Below are positions 7,840 through 19,231 of a stretch of 64,000 nt of DNA, one piece after another. The notes under the pieces were generated by a model. That model worked only from the letters and a program-made list of their open reading frames with translations. It searched no databases and had not been told where the DNA came from. The stretch is from Halotalea alkalilenta. Lineage in GTDB: Bacteria > Pseudomonadota > Gammaproteobacteria > Pseudomonadales > Halomonadaceae. Positions within the stretch are counted from its first letter, which is position 1. Each line of letters opens with the position of its first letter. The position numbers and the translations under genes are program-made. The stretch spans positions 4,278,001 through 4,342,000 of the forward strand of contig NZ_CP015243.1 of the NCBI RefSeq assembly GCF_001648175.1, given 5' to 3'.

Positions 7840-10696
7840 AGCGCCGTACCTCGCCCGGACCGCCCGGCAGGTTGAGAATGCTGCGCTCGCAGAGCGTCGG
7901 GTGCTCCGGATGGGTGCCTACGTCGGGGCGCCGCTCCCAGCTGCGCTCGCACTTCGGCCATGGGCTTGCGATCACCTTGACCTTGAGGCCATCGATCTCG
8001 GTCTCGGCCGCACCCTCACCCGCCTGATCGAGCGGCTCCAGCCGGGCCTCGGAGGTGATCAGCACGAAGCGCAGCTCGTGCCCCAGGCGAGCGAGCAGCG
8101 AGTGCAGCGCCTCGTCCACGTAGAGCGTCACCTCGGTATCCAGCGACCCCTTGACCAGGCCTTCGCCGCGCGCGGCCTCGAGGCACTTGTTGACCGCGTG
8201 CTTGACCTCCATCACCCGATCCCAGAAGGCGCGACCATAGGCGAAGTCCTGCGGCAGCTCGACGAGTTCGCGATAGTACTCCTCGAGCAGCACGCTCTCG
8301 GCGCCTTTGCCCGGCAGGTTCTCGTGAATCTCCTCGGCGGTGAAGGAGAGGATCGGCGCGATCCAGCGACTGAGCGCCCGGGCAATGTGATAGAGCGCGG
8401 TCTGGCAGCTGCGTCGCGGCAGCGAATCCGCCTGGGTGGTGTACTGGCGGTCCTTGATCACGTCGAGGTAGAAACTGCCCATGTCCCTCGAGCAGAAGCT
8501 CAGTACCTGCTGGTAGACGTCGAGGAAGCGGTACTCGGTATAGGCCTTCTCTATCCGCGCCTGGAGCTGGGCGGCGCGATCCACCGCCCAGCGGTCCAGC
8601 GCGATCATCCTCTCCGGCTCGACGATATCGCGAGCGGGATCGAAACCGGTCAGGTTGGCGAGCATGAAGCGGGCGGTATTGCGAATGCGCCGATAGGCGT
8701 CGGCGGTACGCTTCAAGATTTCATCGGAGACCGCCATCTCACCGGAATAATCGGTCGAGGCGACCCACAGACGCAGAATGTCGGCACCGAGCTTGTCCAT
8801 GACCTGCTGCGGAGCGACCACATTGCCGACCGACTTGGACATCTTGCGTCCTTGGGCATCGACCGTGAAGCCATGGGTCAGCAGCGCACGATACGGCGGG
8901 TGGCCATCGATCGCCGAGCCGGTGAGCAGCGAAGAATGGAACCAGCCGCGGTGCTGGTCCGAGCCTTCGAGGTAGAGATCCGCCGCCGGGCCTTCGGCAT
9001 GGGCCAACGGGTGCGAACCGCGCAGCACATGGTAGTGGGTGGTGCCGGAGTCGAACCAGACGTCGAGGGTGTCGAGCACCTTCTCGTAGTCGGACGCCTG
9101 CGCGCCCAGGAGCTCGACGGGATCGAGCTTGAACCAGGCCTCGATGCCTTCGCGCTCGACCCGCTGGGCGACCTCTTCCATCAGTTCGACGGTGCGCGGA
9201 TGCAGCTCACCGCTCTCACGATGGAGGAAGAACGCAATCGGCACGCCCCAGTTGCGCTGGCGCGAGATGCACCAGTCGGGCCGGCTTTCGATCATGCCGT
9301 GCAGCCGCGCCTGGCCCCAGGCCGGATAGAAACGCGTGCTATCGATGCCCTCGAGCGCCAGCCCGCGCAAGCTGCGGCCATCGGCGCAGGGCTTGTCCAT
9401 GCTCACGAACCACTGCGCGGTCGCGCGGTAGATCAGAGGCGACTTGTGCCGCCAGCAGTGCATGTAGCTGTGGGAGATGCGTTGATGGGCGAGCAATTGC
9501 CCTGCATCGTCCAGCGCGGCGACGATCCGGGGATTGGCCTTCCAGATGAACTGGCCACCGAACAGCGGCAGGGATTCGGCATAGACTCCGTTGGCCTGCA
9601 CCGGGCTTAGGATCTCATCGAAGCTCATCCCATGGCGGCGGCAGGAGTAGAAGTCGTCCTCGCCATAGGCCGGCGCCGAGTGGACCACTCCAGTGCCGGC
9701 GCCGAGTTCGACGTAGTCGGCGAGATAAACCGGCGCAGCGCGGTCGTACCCTGGATCGATACCGGCCAGCGGATGGTGGAACTCGATCAGCTCCAGCGCG
9801 GTCCCTGGCGCACGGGCGATGATTTCGCCGTCGAGGCCGTAGCGTTCGAGACAGCTTTCGACCAGCGTCTCGGCCAGCAGCAGCAGGCGCTCGCCGACAT
9901 CCACCAGCGCATAGGTGAAGTCAGGATGGACATTGAGCGCCTGGTTGGCCGGGATGGTCCAAGGCGTGGTGGTCCAGATCACCACCGCGGCCGGCTTGGC
10001 CAGTGCGTCGACACCGAATGCGGCCGCCAGGCGCAGCGGGTCGACGACCGGGAAAGCGACGTCGATCGCGTCGGACTCCTTGTCCTGGTACTCGACCTCG
10101 GCCTCGGCCAGGGCCGAGGCGCAATCGAAGCACCAGTTGACCGGCTTGAGCCCCTTGAACACGAAGCCGCGCTCGACGATCTTCGCCAGCGCCCGGATCT
10201 CCATTGCTTCGTTGACGAAGTCCATGGTGCGGTAAGGGTTGTCCCAATCGCCCAGCACGCCGAGCCTGATGAAGTCGGCCTTCTGGCCCTCGATCTGCTC
10301 CGCGGCATAGGCGCGGCAAAGCTCGCGCGCTCGCGCGGCGGGAAGATGCTTGCCGTGGGTGGTCTCGACCTTGTGCTCGATCGGCAGGCCGTGGCAGTCC
10401 CAGCCCGGCACGTAGGGCGCATCGAACCCCGCCATGCTCTTCGACTTGACGATGATGTCCTTGAGGATCTTGTTCACCGCGTGGCCGATATGGATGCTCC
10501 CATTGGCGTAGGGAGGCCCATCGTGGAGCACGAAGCGCTCGCGTCCGGCACGGATCTCGCGGAGCTTGGTGTACAGCCCCATGTCGGTCCACTGAGCGAG
10601 CCGCTTGGGCTCCTGGCTCGGCAGGTTGCCGCGCATCGGAAAATCGGTGCTCGGCAGGTTCAAGGTATGCTTGTAGTCGTGCTGTCGATCGCTCAT
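7832..10696 (-). CDS. ileS: Isoleucyl-tRNA synthetase
   Basis: Protein of 954 residues that charges tRNA-Ile. The class I signatures HIGH (HIGHAVNK, near residue 70) and KMSKS ([10 protein letters not shown]) are intact, as are the editing-domain segments [14 protein letters not shown] and [15 protein letters not shown]. The odd point is the C-terminal zinc finger. E. coli has two CxxC pairs here, but this protein has CERS (916-919) and CERS (936-939), so the second Cys of each pair is Ser. The stop overlaps lspA. ribF lies upstream on the same strand, the standard order. Confidence 0.97.
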   Translation of the reverse strand: MSDRQHDYKHTLNLPSTDFPMRGNLPSQEPKRLAQWTDMGLYTKLREIRAGRERFVLHDGPPYANGSIHIGHAVNKILKDIIVKSKSMAGFDAPYVPGWDCHGLPIEHKVETTHGKHLPAARARELCRAYAAEQIEGQKADFIRLGVLGDWDNPYRTMDFVNEAMEIRALAKIVERGFVFKGLKPVNWCFDCASALAEAEVEYQDKESDAIDVAFPVVDPLRLAAAFGVDALAKPAAVVIWTTTPWTIPANQALNVHPDFTYALVDVGERLLLLAETLVESCLERYGLDGEIIARAPGTALELIEFHHPLAGIDPGYDRAAPVYLADYVELGAGTGVVHSAPAYGEDDFYSCRRHGMSFDEILSPVQANGVYAESLPLFGGQFIWKANPRIVAALDDAGQLLAHQRISHSYMHCWRHKSPLIYRATAQWFVSMDKPCADGRSLRGLALEGIDSTRFYPAWGQARLHGMIESRPDWCISRQRNWGVPIAFFLHRESGELHPRTVELMEEVAQRVEREGIEAWFKLDPVELLGAQASDYEKVLDTLDVWFDSGTTHYHVLRGSHPLAHAEGPAADLYLEGSDQHRGWFHSSLLTGSAIDGHPPYRALLTHGFTVDAQGRKMSKSVGNVVAPQQVMDKLGADILRLWVASTDYSGEMAVSDEILKRTADAYRRIRNTARFMLANLTGFDPARDIVEPERMIALDRWAVDRAAQLQARIEKAYTEYRFLDVYQQVLSFCSRDMGSFYLDVIKDRQYTTQADSLPRRSCQTALYHIARALSRWIAPILSFTAEEIHENLPGKGAESVLLEEYYRELVELPQDFAYGRAFWDRVMEVKHAVNKCLEAARGEGLVKGSLDTEVTLYVDEALHSLLARLGHELRFVLITSEARLEPLDQAGEGAAETEIDGLKVKVIASPWPKCERSWERRPDVGTHPEHPTLCERSILNLPGGPGEVRRYA

Positions 10697-10735
10697 GGCC
10701 TGCTCGTAGGACTCAGGATGATAAGAAAAAACGCG

Positions 10736-11785
10736 TCAGCGTTGGTCGACGCCCGCGCTCGAAGGCGTATTCGCATTGCTCGGCGGAGAGAGCGGCGCGG
10801 TGGCGAGCTTGAGCGGCCGCCCCGCGTAGCGAGCCTCGACGAAGGTGTCGGGCTCCGCCGCTTGGCTCAGGTAATCACGGCTCACCGCCACGTCGCGATG
10901 CAGCTGGGTACGCAGCGCCTCGAGCCCGTCGAAGACGAGTTCGCCGCGCAGCCTGACACACGGCAGTACAGTCAGCCGCTCGCCGTAGAGATCGCCCGAA
11001 AAGTCGATCAGGTGAACCTCGAGCACCGGACGCTGGCTGCCGACCGTCGGTCGCCAGCCGAAATTCGCCGCGCCCGGCAGCAGTTCGCCACTCTCGCGCG
11101 CCACCATCACCGCGTAGACGCCCCGCAGCACCAGCGGCCCTTCGGGCAACGGCAGGTTGGCGGTGGGAACGCCCAAGGTGCGCCCAAGCTGCCGGTCGGC
11201 GACCACACGGCCCTCGAAGCGATAGGGGCGCCCCAGCAGATAGGCGGCCTGGAGAAAGTTGCCGGAAGCCAGCAGCGTTCGCACCCGGCTGCTGGAGACC
11301 CGCTCGTCGTCAAGCTGGAAAGCATGAGTGTGTTCGACACTGTAGCCATGCTCGCGGCCGAGCGCTTCGAGCAAAGCGAAGTCGCCGGCACGATCGCAGC
11401 CGAAGCGAAAGTCGTCGCCGACCACCAGATGACGCACATCCAGCCCCTCGACCAGTACCCGTTCGATGAAGTCACGCCCCGAGAGTTCGCGCAGACGCTG
11501 ATTGAACGGCAAGCAAAGCACCTGCTCGACCCCCTGCTCGGCGAGCAGCCTTAGCTTCTCCCTCAACCGAGTCAGACGCGGCGGCGCCTGGGTACCGGCG
11601 AAGTACTCGCGCGGCTGGGGCTCGAACAGCACCACGGTCAGCGCCAGCCCCTCGCCATTGGCGTGCCGGCGCAGCTGATCGAGGATCGCGCGGTGGCCAC
11701 GGTGCACCCCATCGAAGTTGCCGATGGTCGCAACGCACCCACGGTGGCGTTGGCGAAGATTGTGCAGTCCTCTGATCAATTCCAT
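10736..11785 (-). CDS. ribF: Bifunctional riboflavin kinase/FAD synthetase
   Basis: Protein of 349 residues. It phosphorylates riboflavin to FMN and adenylates FMN to FAD. The N-terminal adenylyltransferase domain has the nucleotide-binding GNFDGVHRGH motif and the VGDDFRFG segment. The C-terminal flavokinase domain shows LGRTLGVPTANLPLP and ANFGWRPTVG. The ATG at 11785 begins MELIRGLHN, the usual RibF N-terminus; the frame continues upstream without a better start. The C-terminus extends about 30 residues past the kinase domain with low-complexity Pro/Ser. It lies between murJ and ileS on the same strand. Confidence 0.96.
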   Translation of the reverse strand: MELIRGLHNLRQRHRGCVATIGNFDGVHRGHRAILDQLRRHANGEGLALTVVLFEPQPREYFAGTQAPPRLTRLREKLRLLAEQGVEQVLCLPFNQRLRELSGRDFIERVLVEGLDVRHLVVGDDFRFGCDRAGDFALLEALGREHGYSVEHTHAFQLDDERVSSSRVRTLLASGNFLQAAYLLGRPYRFEGRVVADRQLGRTLGVPTANLPLPEGPLVLRGVYAVMVARESGELLPGAANFGWRPTVGSQRPVLEVHLIDFSGDLYGERLTVLPCVRLRGELVFDGLEALRTQLHRDVAVSRDYLSQAAEPDTFVEARYAGRPLKLATAPLSPPSNANTPSSAGVDQR

Positions 11786-11903
11786 GCGAGATCGTCCCGT
11801 TGGCGATGCGTGGCGCCGAGCCGCGCAAACGTCGGCAGGCGCCCCGAGTATAACCGAGCCCATCGGTGTAGACCGGCAGCCGTAGCGCAGGCCGCATGGG
11901 CGC

Positions 11904-13454
11904 TCATCCGCGCATCCTGAAGTGGGAAAGGCGCATGCCGGTGAGCGCCAGCCAAGCGAAATAGACGGCCATAGAAGCCACGATCACCGCACTCATCATG
12001 CCTGCGCGCTCGAGCACTCCCCAGGCGAGCCACTGCTGCAGTGGCGGCACCAACCACCAGAGCCCCGCGCCGAGCAATCCGCAGCCACCCCCGACCTGCA
12101 GCCAGAAGCGCCGCCAGCCCGGCTGAACCACCAGCACTCCCTGGCGCAACAGGCCACGCGCCAGCAGCCCGGCGTTGACATAGGCCGCAAGCGCAGTGGC
12201 AAGTGCGAGCCCCGCATGGGCCAGCGGCCAGACCAGCACCAGGTTGAAGGCCATGTTGGCGGCCATCGCGATCACCCCGATGCGCACCGGGGTGCGAGTA
12301 TCCTGACGCGCATAGAAGCCAGGCGCGAGCACCTTGATCAACATGTAGGCGATCACCCCGAAAGCCAATGCCCTGAGGCTGCGCGCGGTCATCTCGATGT
12401 CGTGGTCGGTCATCGCGCCGTAGTGGAACAGCGTCACCAGCAACGGCTCGGCGAGCAGGAAGATCGCCAGCGCCGCGGGCAGGCTAATGATCAGCACCAT
12501 GCGCAGCGCCCAATCGAGCATCCGGGAGAAGTGCTCGGTACTCTGGCTGGCGTGCCGCCGGGACAGCGCGGGCAGGATCACGGTGGCGATGGCGACACCG
12601 AAGATACCGATCGGCAGCTCGACCAGCCGGTCGGAGTAGTAAAGCCAGGACACGCTGCCGGTGACCAGGAACGAGGCCAGGATGGTGTTCAGCAGCATGT
12701 TGATCTGCGCCACGGAGACGCCGAACAGCGCAGGCCCCATCAGCTTGAGGATACGCCTCACCCCGGGGTGGCTGAAATCCGGCCTGGGACGCGGCAGAAG
12801 CCCCAGCCGGCCGAGAAACGGCAGCTGGAAACCCAGCTGGATCACCCCTGCGGCGAGTACCCCCCAGGCAAGCCCCATCGCGGGCACCTCGAGGCGCGGT
12901 GAGAGCCACAGCACCGCCGCGATCATCGTCAGGTTGAGGAATACCGGGGTCAATGCGGGAATCGCAAAGCGGTTCCAACTATTGAGCACTGCGCTGCAGA
13001 AAGCGGTCAGCGAGATCAGCAGCAGATACGGAAAGGTGATCCTCAGCATGTCCGAGGTGAGCGCGAGCTTGCCTGCATCGCTCGAGAAGCCGGGAGCGAA
13101 GATCCATACCAGCCAGGGCGAAAGCAGCACCGCGACCAGCGTGATCAGGGTCAGGACCATCGCCAGGCTGCCGGCGGTGGCGTCGAGCAACCGACGCGTC
13201 TCGCGCGGATCATCCTTGGTCGCGTATTCCGAAAGCACCGGGACGAAGGCCTGGTTGAACGCCCCCTCGGCGAACAGCCGGCGCAGCAGGTTGGGGATGC
13301 GGAAGGCAACGAAGAACGCATCCGCGCCCCCGCCTGCGCCAAGCAGCGATGCGATCATCACGTCGCGCACCATTCCCAGCACGCGCGAGATCATGGTCAT
13401 CGCGCCGACCACCGCGCCAGACCTGAGCAGCCCCGCCACCTTGCGTTCCTTCAT
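11904..13454 (-). CDS. murJ: Lipid II flippase MurJ (MviN)
   Basis: Protein of 516 residues, fully hydrophobic with about 14 predicted membrane segments. MurJ moves lipid II across the inner membrane for peptidoglycan synthesis. Family hallmarks include the N-terminal SRVLGMVRDVMIASLLGAG segment, GADAFFVAFRIPNLLRRLFAEG and FARQDT-like FYARQDTRTPV in the second half. The ATG at 13454 gives the usual N-terminus. A bidirectional terminator separates it from rpsT upstream, so murJ needs its own promoter or read-through. ribF follows after 118 bases. Confidence 0.96.
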   Translation of the reverse strand: MKERKVAGLLRSGAVVGAMTMISRVLGMVRDVMIASLLGAGGGADAFFVAFRIPNLLRRLFAEGAFNQAFVPVLSEYATKDDPRETRRLLDATAGSLAMVLTLITLVAVLLSPWLVWIFAPGFSSDAGKLALTSDMLRITFPYLLLISLTAFCSAVLNSWNRFAIPALTPVFLNLTMIAAVLWLSPRLEVPAMGLAWGVLAAGVIQLGFQLPFLGRLGLLPRPRPDFSHPGVRRILKLMGPALFGVSVAQINMLLNTILASFLVTGSVSWLYYSDRLVELPIGIFGVAIATVILPALSRRHASQSTEHFSRMLDWALRMVLIISLPAALAIFLLAEPLLVTLFHYGAMTDHDIEMTARSLRALAFGVIAYMLIKVLAPGFYARQDTRTPVRIGVIAMAANMAFNLVLVWPLAHAGLALATALAAYVNAGLLARGLLRQGVLVVQPGWRRFWLQVGGGCGLLGAGLWWLVPPLQQWLAWGVLERAGMMSAVIVASMAVYFAWLALTGMRLSHFRMRG

Positions 13455-13484
13455 TCGCTCCGTTCCCGCTCACGTTACGAACAC

Positions 13485-13511
13485 AAAAAAACCGGCCGAA
13501 GCCGGTTTTTT
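13485..13511 (-). terminator. Rho-independent terminator of rpsT
   Basis: The core stem ACCGGC/GCCGGT with a CGAA tetraloop is flanked by A-runs on one side and T-runs on the other. On the minus strand it lies 19 bases after the rpsT stop and ends in a T-tract, the classic terminator for this gene. The symmetry allows use on either strand. Confidence 0.85.
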
Positions 13512-13529
13512 CTACAGCACCTGACCGGC

Positions 13530-13796
13530 TTAGGCAGCCAGGCTTTTAATTCGCGCGTTGAGACGGCTCTTGATGCGAGCTGCCTTTTTCTTCGCGATCA
13601 CGTTCTTGTCGGCGATACGGTCGATGACCGGCTGCGCTTTCTTGAACTCGGTCATCGCGACGCTGTGGTCGCCGGTCTGGATCGCTTTCAGCACGCGCTT
13701 GACGAAGGTACGTGCCATCGAGCGCTGGCTGGACTTGAGGACGCGACGCGCTTCGGACTGACGTGCGCGCTTACGGGCTTGCTTGGAATTCGCCAC
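13530..13796 (-). CDS. rpsT: 30S ribosomal protein S20
   Basis: Basic 88-residue protein beginning MANSKQARKRARQSE, the standard S20 start. It binds 16S rRNA during early 30S assembly. Size and Lys/Arg content match the family. It stands alone with its own terminator. A TAGAAT box (minus strand, 13963-13968) about 165 bases upstream may be the -10 element; the -35 is not clear. The 227-base leader region to proB shows no other gene. Confidence 0.97.
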   Translation of the reverse strand: MANSKQARKRARQSEARRVLKSSQRSMARTFVKRVLKAIQTGDHSVAMTEFKKAQPVIDRIADKNVIAKKKAARIKSRLNARIKSLAA

Positions 13797-14023
13797 CGTC
13801 TACTCCCTGGAGATATCGACAGTTGATTAACGGATAGTTCGTGATTATGCCCGGCTAGAGGCAAATGACGCTGATGCCTGCACGAGCCGAGCTTCGTTAC
13901 GACCGCGGGTTCTCTGATGCGAAGACCCATGGTCGTACGGGCCATGTCTGAGAGGATGCGGCATTCTATCAGCGAGTCGCGATCAACGCCACCCGTCTCT
14001 CAACGCGACGGCGCCTGCCCGAG

Positions 14024-15157
14024 CTAGAGCACCACCAGATTGTCGCGGTGGATCAGCTCGGGGGATTCGACGTAGCCGAGCCGCGCCTCTATCTCACGGC
14101 TCGGCGCACCGATGATCAGCTCGGCCTCGGCGATATCGTAATTGACCAGCCCCTTGGCGACCCGCTCGCCGCGCTCATCGACGCAGACCACCAGATCGCC
14201 GCGCTTGAATCGACCGCTGACTTGCCTGACACCGACCGGAAGCAGGCTCGAGCCGTGGGTGCGCAGCACCTCCACCGCACCGTCGTCGATCACCAGCGTT
14301 CCACGCACCTGGAGCTGGCCGGCGATCCAACGCTTACGCGCGGTAATCGGCGCATGCTCGGGCTTGAGCAGCGTTCCCAGGGACTCGCCGCGCAGCAGTC
14401 GCAGCAGCACGTCTGGCTGCCGGCCGCTGGCGATCACCGTCAGCGCGCCGGAACGCGCGGCCAACCTGGCCGCACGCAGCTTGGTCGCCATCCCACCGCG
14501 ACCGAGCAGCCCACCGCCGCCCGCCACGGCATCGAGCCGCGGATCGTCGGCATCGCACTCTTCGATCAGCTGCGCATCGGGGTTGCTGCGCGGGTCCGCA
14601 TCGAAAAGCCCCTCCTGATCGGTGAGCAGCAGCAGCGCTTCTGCCTCGACCAGGTTGGCGACCAGAGCGCCCAGGGTGTCGTTGTCACCAAAGCGAATCT
14701 CGTCGGTGACCACGGTGTCGTTTTCGTTGATCACCGGGACCACGCCGAGCGAGATCAGCGTGCGCAGCGCCGAGCGGGCGTTGAGATAGCGCTTGCGATT
14801 GGAAAGGTCGTCATGGGTCAGGAGGATCTGCGCGCTGCGCACGCCGTGCCTGGCGAAGTGGCCCTCCCAGCACTGCACCAACCCGGACTGCCCCACCGCG
14901 GCGGCGGCCTGCAGCTCGTGGAGCTCGCTCGGGCGCGAGTGCCAGCCCAGGCGGACCATGCCCTCGGCGACGGCGCCGGAGGAAACCAGCACCGGAGCGA
15001 TGCCGAGCGCGCGCAGCGCGATCAGTTGATCGACCCAGCCACCGATCGCGACCTCATCGAGCCCGCGTCCGTCGTTGGTCAGAAGCGAGCTGCCGATCTT
15101 CACCACTACGCAGCGAGCCCGGTCGAGGCTCGCGCGGTCCGGAACCTGCGCACTCAT
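14024..15157 (-). CDS. proB: Glutamate 5-kinase
   Basis: Protein of 377 residues, first enzyme of proline synthesis from glutamate. The amino acid kinase domain (about 1-260) has the [13 protein letters not shown] nucleotide site, [12 protein letters not shown] and [14 protein letters not shown]-terminal PUA domain (about 280-360) includes [14 protein letters not shown]. It follows obgE on the same strand after 113 bases containing the obgE terminator. The obgE-proB neighbourhood is common in gammaproteobacteria; proA is not next to it here. Confidence 0.96.
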   Translation of the reverse strand: MSAQVPDRASLDRARCVVVKIGSSLLTNDGRGLDEVAIGGWVDQLIALRALGIAPVLVSSGAVAEGMVRLGWHSRPSELHELQAAAAVGQSGLVQCWEGHFARHGVRSAQILLTHDDLSNRKRYLNARSALRTLISLGVVPVINENDTVVTDEIRFGDNDTLGALVANLVEAEALLLLTDQEGLFDADPRSNPDAQLIEECDADDPRLDAVAGGGGLLGRGGMATKLRAARLAARSGALTVIASGRQPDVLLRLLRGESLGTLLKPEHAPITARKRWIAGQLQVRGTLVIDDGAVEVLRTHGSSLLPVGVRQVSGRFKRGDLVVCVDERGERVAKGLVNYDIAEAELIIGAPSREIEARLGYVESPELIHRDNLVVL

Positions 15158-15190
15158 CCCTTACGCCACTCCCCTGCCTTGGAATCGAAA

Positions 15191-15214
15191 ACGCCGCGGT
15201 GCATGCCGCGGCGT
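15191..15214 (-). terminator. Rho-independent terminator of obgE
   Basis: A 9-bp GC-rich stem ACGCCGCGG/CCGCGGCGT with a six-base loop. On the minus strand it is followed by TTTTCGATT. It sits 57 bases after the obgE stop and just before proB. Confidence 0.75.
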
Positions 15215-15270
15215 CTGGAACTTGACCGAGTCGACCGAGCGGCGTTCAGCCGCGCAGGCCAGCCGTGCGC

Positions 15271-16500
<1,230 letters not shown>

Positions 16501-16666
16501 TCACGCCTTGCTCGGGCGCCTTCAGCAATCGTACGGCGTGGCGGGAACAACGAACCCGGGAAGGCACTGCATCGACGTCGATTGCACGATCTGCGACGAC
16601 CCGAAGGCCATCGTTTGAACTGGATGGAGCCGCCCAAGCGGCACTGGCCCTTGCGGGCCGACATGC

Positions 16667-16699
16667 GAAAGAGCCCCGCAACGAGGGCGGGGCTCTTTC
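16667..16699 (-). terminator. Strong hairpin terminator after rpmA
   Basis: A 13-bp perfect stem GAAAGAGCCCCGC/GCGGGGCTCTTTC with a seven-base loop between rpmA and obgE. Only a short T-run (TTTC) follows on the minus strand. It probably ends or attenuates rplU-rpmA transcription, leaving obgE to partial read-through or its own promoter. Confidence 0.75.
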
Positions 16700-16745
16700 A
16701 CCTGCCGACCGACCCCGGCATGCGCCAGGGTCGCGGAAGGCTAGA

Positions 16746-17003
16746 TCAGGCCGGGACGACGCTGACGAACTTGCGCTGCTTCGGACCTTTGGTCTCGAAC
16801 TTGATGTGACCATCGGTCAGCGCAAACAGGGTGTAGTCCTTGCCCACGCCCACACCGGTGCCAGCGTGGAACTTGGTGCCACGCTGACGAACGATGATGT
16901 TGCCGGCGATGGCGGCCTGGCCACCGAACAGCTTCACGCCGAGGCGTTTCGAATGAGAGTCGCGTCCGTTGCGCGAACTACCCGCCGCTTTCTTGTGAGC
17001 CAT
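16746..17003 (-). CDS. rpmA: 50S ribosomal protein L27
   Basis: Protein of 85 residues beginning [16 protein letters not shown], the canonical L27 N-terminus that reaches the peptidyl transferase centre. [20 protein letters not shown] is the family core. It lies 34 bases after rplU on the same strand and is cotranscribed with it. Confidence 0.98.
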   Translation of the reverse strand: MAHKKAAGSSRNGRDSHSKRLGVKLFGGQAAIAGNIIVRQRGTKFHAGTGVGVGKDYTLFALTDGHIKFETKGPKQRKFVSVVPA

Positions 17004-17037
17004 TGCACTTTACCTCGCTTCTCGGGGAATCGATCGC

Positions 17038-17346
17038 TTACGCGCTGATTCCGGTGATCTTGACTTCAGTGAACCACTGGCGGTGGCCCTGACGCTTCAT
17101 GTGGTGCTTGCGACGGCGGAACTTGATGATGGTCACCTTGTCGCCGCGGCCGTGCGAAACCACCTCGGCAGTCACCTTGGCACCGTCGACCAGCGGAGCG
17201 CCGACCTTGACTTCGTCACCGCCGATCAGCAGCACCTGGTCGAAATCGAAGCTCTCGCCGGTGGCGATCTCGAGCTTCTCGAGCTTGATGCGCTGGCCTT
17301 CCTTGACGCGGTACTGCTTGCCACCGCTCTTGATTACTGCATACAT
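17038..17346 (-). CDS. rplU: 50S ribosomal protein L21
   Basis: Protein of 102 residues starting [17 protein letters not shown], the standard L21 start; the open frame upstream has no better start. A GGAG site precedes the ATG. L21 binds 23S rRNA helices near L20. It is the first gene of rplU-rpmA, driven by the promoter at 17455-17483. Confidence 0.98.
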   Translation of the reverse strand: MYAVIKSGGKQYRVKEGQRIKLEKLEIATGESFDFDQVLLIGGDEVKVGAPLVDGAKVTAEVVSHGRGDKVTIIKFRRRKHHMKRQGHRQWFTEVKITGISA

Positions 17347-17715
17347 GGGGGTTTCTCCGAACGACTCATCTGGATCGCTACTTGGTCGACCTGCGTCGAG
17401 TGGCGCCCCTTTTGGCACCATCTAACAGGGAGCACGACGAGTTTGGGGCCGCGCATTATAACCATGAAGCCCCCATCACTCAAGTGCCAAGGTCAGCTGC
17501 CTTGACGCCTTAGCGCGCCCCGCCTAGCATACCGCGACGGTGCAGCCCCAGGGCATCGCAAGGCTGCCGATGGCGGCGAAGCGTGCCCGTGAAGTTCGAA
17601 TCACGGCATCGCCTTTACAACTCCCAAGACGGTCGTCTCGTCCGACGCCGGCACCGACACTCTCGGTTGTGACGGATAGAGCGGCGGCGAGCGCATCACA
17701 GCGACAGAGCCAGCC
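17347..17715. other. Divergent intergenic region rplU/ispB
   Basis: This 369-base gap holds the rplU promoter. For ispB no clear sigma70 promoter stands out. No RNA gene is convincing; a short GTTCGAATC stretch near 17595 resembles a tRNA T-loop by chance only. Confidence 0.5.
17455..17483 (-). promoter_or_regulatory. Sigma70 promoter for rplU-rpmA
   Basis: On the minus strand, TTGAGT (17483-17478) and a perfect TATAAT (17460-17455) are separated by 17 bases. The box lies about 108 bases upstream of the rplU ATG. Confidence 0.8.
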
Positions 17716-18690
17716 ATGTCATTCAGCGCCTCCCCGACTCACGCTCCAGTAGCCAAAGACTTCGCCGAAGTCGATAGCACCATTCATCGACGTCTCGCCT
17801 CCGATATCCCCTTGGTCGAGACGATCGGCCACTACATCGTGGAAAGCGGCGGCAAGCGGGTTCGCCCACTGCTGGTGCTGCTCGCCGCGCGCGCACTCGG
17901 CTACCGCGGAGACAAGCACGTACTGCTGGCCGCGCTGATCGAGTTCATGCACACCTCCACCCTGCTCCATGACGATGTGGTCGACGAATCCCGGCTACGT
18001 CGCGGCAAGCCGACCGCCAACGAGGAGTGGGGCAACGCGCCCTCGGTACTGGTCGGCGACTTCCTCTATTCCCGCTCGTTCCAGATGATGGTCGACGTCG
18101 GCTCGATGGAGATCATGGCGATTCTGTCCAAGGCGACCTCGACGATCGCCGAAGGCGAAGTGCTCCAGCTGACCAACATCGGCAACGCCGACATCGACGA
18201 GGCGGACTACTTCAAGACCATCCAGGGCAAGACCGCGATGCTGTTCGAGGCGGCATCGCATACCGGCGCGATGCTCACCGATGGCAGTAGCGAGCAGATC
18301 GAGGCGCTGCGGCTCTATGGCCGCCACCTCGGGCTCGCCTTCCAACTGGTCGACGACCTGCTCGACTATCTCGGCGACGCCGGCACGATGGGCAAGAACG
18401 TCGGCGACGATCTTGCCGAAGGCAAGCCGACCCTGCCGCTGATCCAGGCGATGAAGACCGGCACCGCGGAGGAAGCGGCATTGATCCGCCGAGCGATCGA
18501 GCAAGGCGGCCTCGAGCACCTCGACGCCGTGCTCGATATCGTCCAGCGTACCGGCTCGCTCGACTACACCCGCGATCGCGCACTCGAAATGCGCGACCAG
18601 GCACTGGCCAACCTCGACTGCCTGCCGCCGAGCGAATTCCGCGAAAGTCTCGCCCTGCTGGCACGGCAAGCGGTCGAGCGCAGCGCCTGA
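17716..18690 (+). CDS. ispB: Octaprenyl diphosphate synthase
   Basis: Protein of 324 residues of the trans-polyprenyl synthase family; it makes the ubiquinone side chain. The first Asp-rich motif is DDVVDESRLRRG and the second is DDLLDYLGD. FQLVDDLLDY and GKTAMLF are typical of the long-chain class. Chain length cannot be read from sequence alone; octa- or nonaprenyl is expected. Divergent rplU/ispB is a conserved gammaproteobacterial pair. The tRNA-Pro gene follows on the same strand. Confidence 0.93.
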   Translation: MSFSASPTHAPVAKDFAEVDSTIHRRLASDIPLVETIGHYIVESGGKRVRPLLVLLAARALGYRGDKHVLLAALIEFMHTSTLLHDDVVDESRLRRGKPTANEEWGNAPSVLVGDFLYSRSFQMMVDVGSMEIMAILSKATSTIAEGEVLQLTNIGNADIDEADYFKTIQGKTAMLFEAASHTGAMLTDGSSEQIEALRLYGRHLGLAFQLVDDLLDYLGDAGTMGKNVGDDLAEGKPTLPLIQAMKTGTAEEAALIRRAIEQGGLEHLDAVLDIVQRTGSLDYTRDRALEMRDQALANLDCLPPSEFRESLALLARQAVERSA

Positions 18691-18704
18691 ACGGCAACGA
18701 TCGC

Positions 18705-18732
18705 TTGCAAAAGAACGGCAAAGACTTATAAT
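18705..18732 (+). promoter_or_regulatory. Promoter of tRNA-Pro
   Basis: TTGCAA, a 16-base spacer and a perfect TATAAT, followed by a GC-rich discriminator (GCGCCCCG) typical of stringently controlled stable-RNA promoters. It ends 52 bases before the mature tRNA. Confidence 0.75.
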
Positions 18733-18784
18733 GCGCCCCGTTCTCGATGCTTGGGGCGAACGCCGCTAGCAGCGGGCAACATGT

Positions 18785-18861
18785 CGGAGTGTAGCTCAGC
18801 TTGGTAGAGCACTGTCTTCGGGAGGCAGGGGTCGTAGGTTCAAATCCTATCACTCCGACCA
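18785..18861 (+). tRNA. tRNA-Pro (anticodon CGG)
   Basis: A full cloverleaf of 77 bases. The acceptor stem CGGAGTG (18785-18791) pairs with CACTCCG (18851-18857). The anticodon stem CTGTC/GGCAG encloses loop TTCGGGA, giving CGG with G37 as in proline tRNAs. The T-loop is GTTCAAATC, and the CCA end is encoded (18859-18861). Its 3' side borders a decayed accessory patch. Confidence 0.97.
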
Positions 18862-18874
18862 AAAAGATCCCGCC

Positions 18875-18914
18875 AAAACCGCCATCTTCGGATCATTCCG
18901 GGTGGCGGTTTTTC
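18875..18914 (+). terminator. Rho-independent terminator after tRNA-Pro
   Basis: AAAACCGCCA pairs with TGGCGGTTTT across an 18-base loop and ends in TTTTTC. It lies 14 bases after the tRNA. Confidence 0.8.
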
Positions 18915-18993
18915 GTTGCAGATGACGCCAGCGGCATCCGCTCCGCGCGCCCTCGTTCTTCGCACGGCCAGAGATCGCCCGCAAACCGCCGAT

Positions 18994-19231
18994 GAGCTTA
19001 CGAATGCCGGTCGCGTCTCCCCTCGATGACATCCGCGCCCTGGGACGCCAACGTATTCGGCGTACTGGCCGTCTACCAGGCCATGCTGCCAATCCTGCGT
19101 GACACGTCGCACTCGCGCATCGTCAACATCTCGAAGAGTATGCCGCCAAGGCCCTACGCGTCGCGCTGCTCGGCCCCGAAGCGCCGACAGAGACGCTCAC
19201 GCATGCCACAATGGGCGTAGTTCCGTGGTGA
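18994..19231 (+). pseudogene. Remnant of a short-chain dehydrogenase/reductase
   Basis: Pieces of an SDR gene are readable in shifting frames. LTNAG (the SDR NNAG motif) occurs at 18997-19011, PLDDIR near 19020, then WDANVFGVLAVYQAMLPILR followed by SRIVNIS at 19041-19133 in a second frame. A third frame from 19136 reads EYAAKALRVALLGPEA and stops at 19231. At least two frameshifts and a deletion of the catalytic Tyr-Lys region separate the pieces, and no start is left. The intact gene was probably an NAD(P)-dependent oxidoreductase. It may once have been linked to the alpha/beta hydrolase downstream. Confidence 0.75.

Noticed and set aside
7742..11554. Two open frames of over 600 codons on the plus strand opposite ileS and ribF
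   Set aside because: Both are shadows of well-conserved genes with all catalytic motifs on the minus strand, and their products are low-complexity His/Gln/Arg-rich.
17585..17615. A tRNA T-arm-like stretch (GTTCGAATC flanked by a short inverted repeat)
   Set aside because: The loop is eight bases rather than seven, and no acceptor, D or anticodon arms can be built around it.
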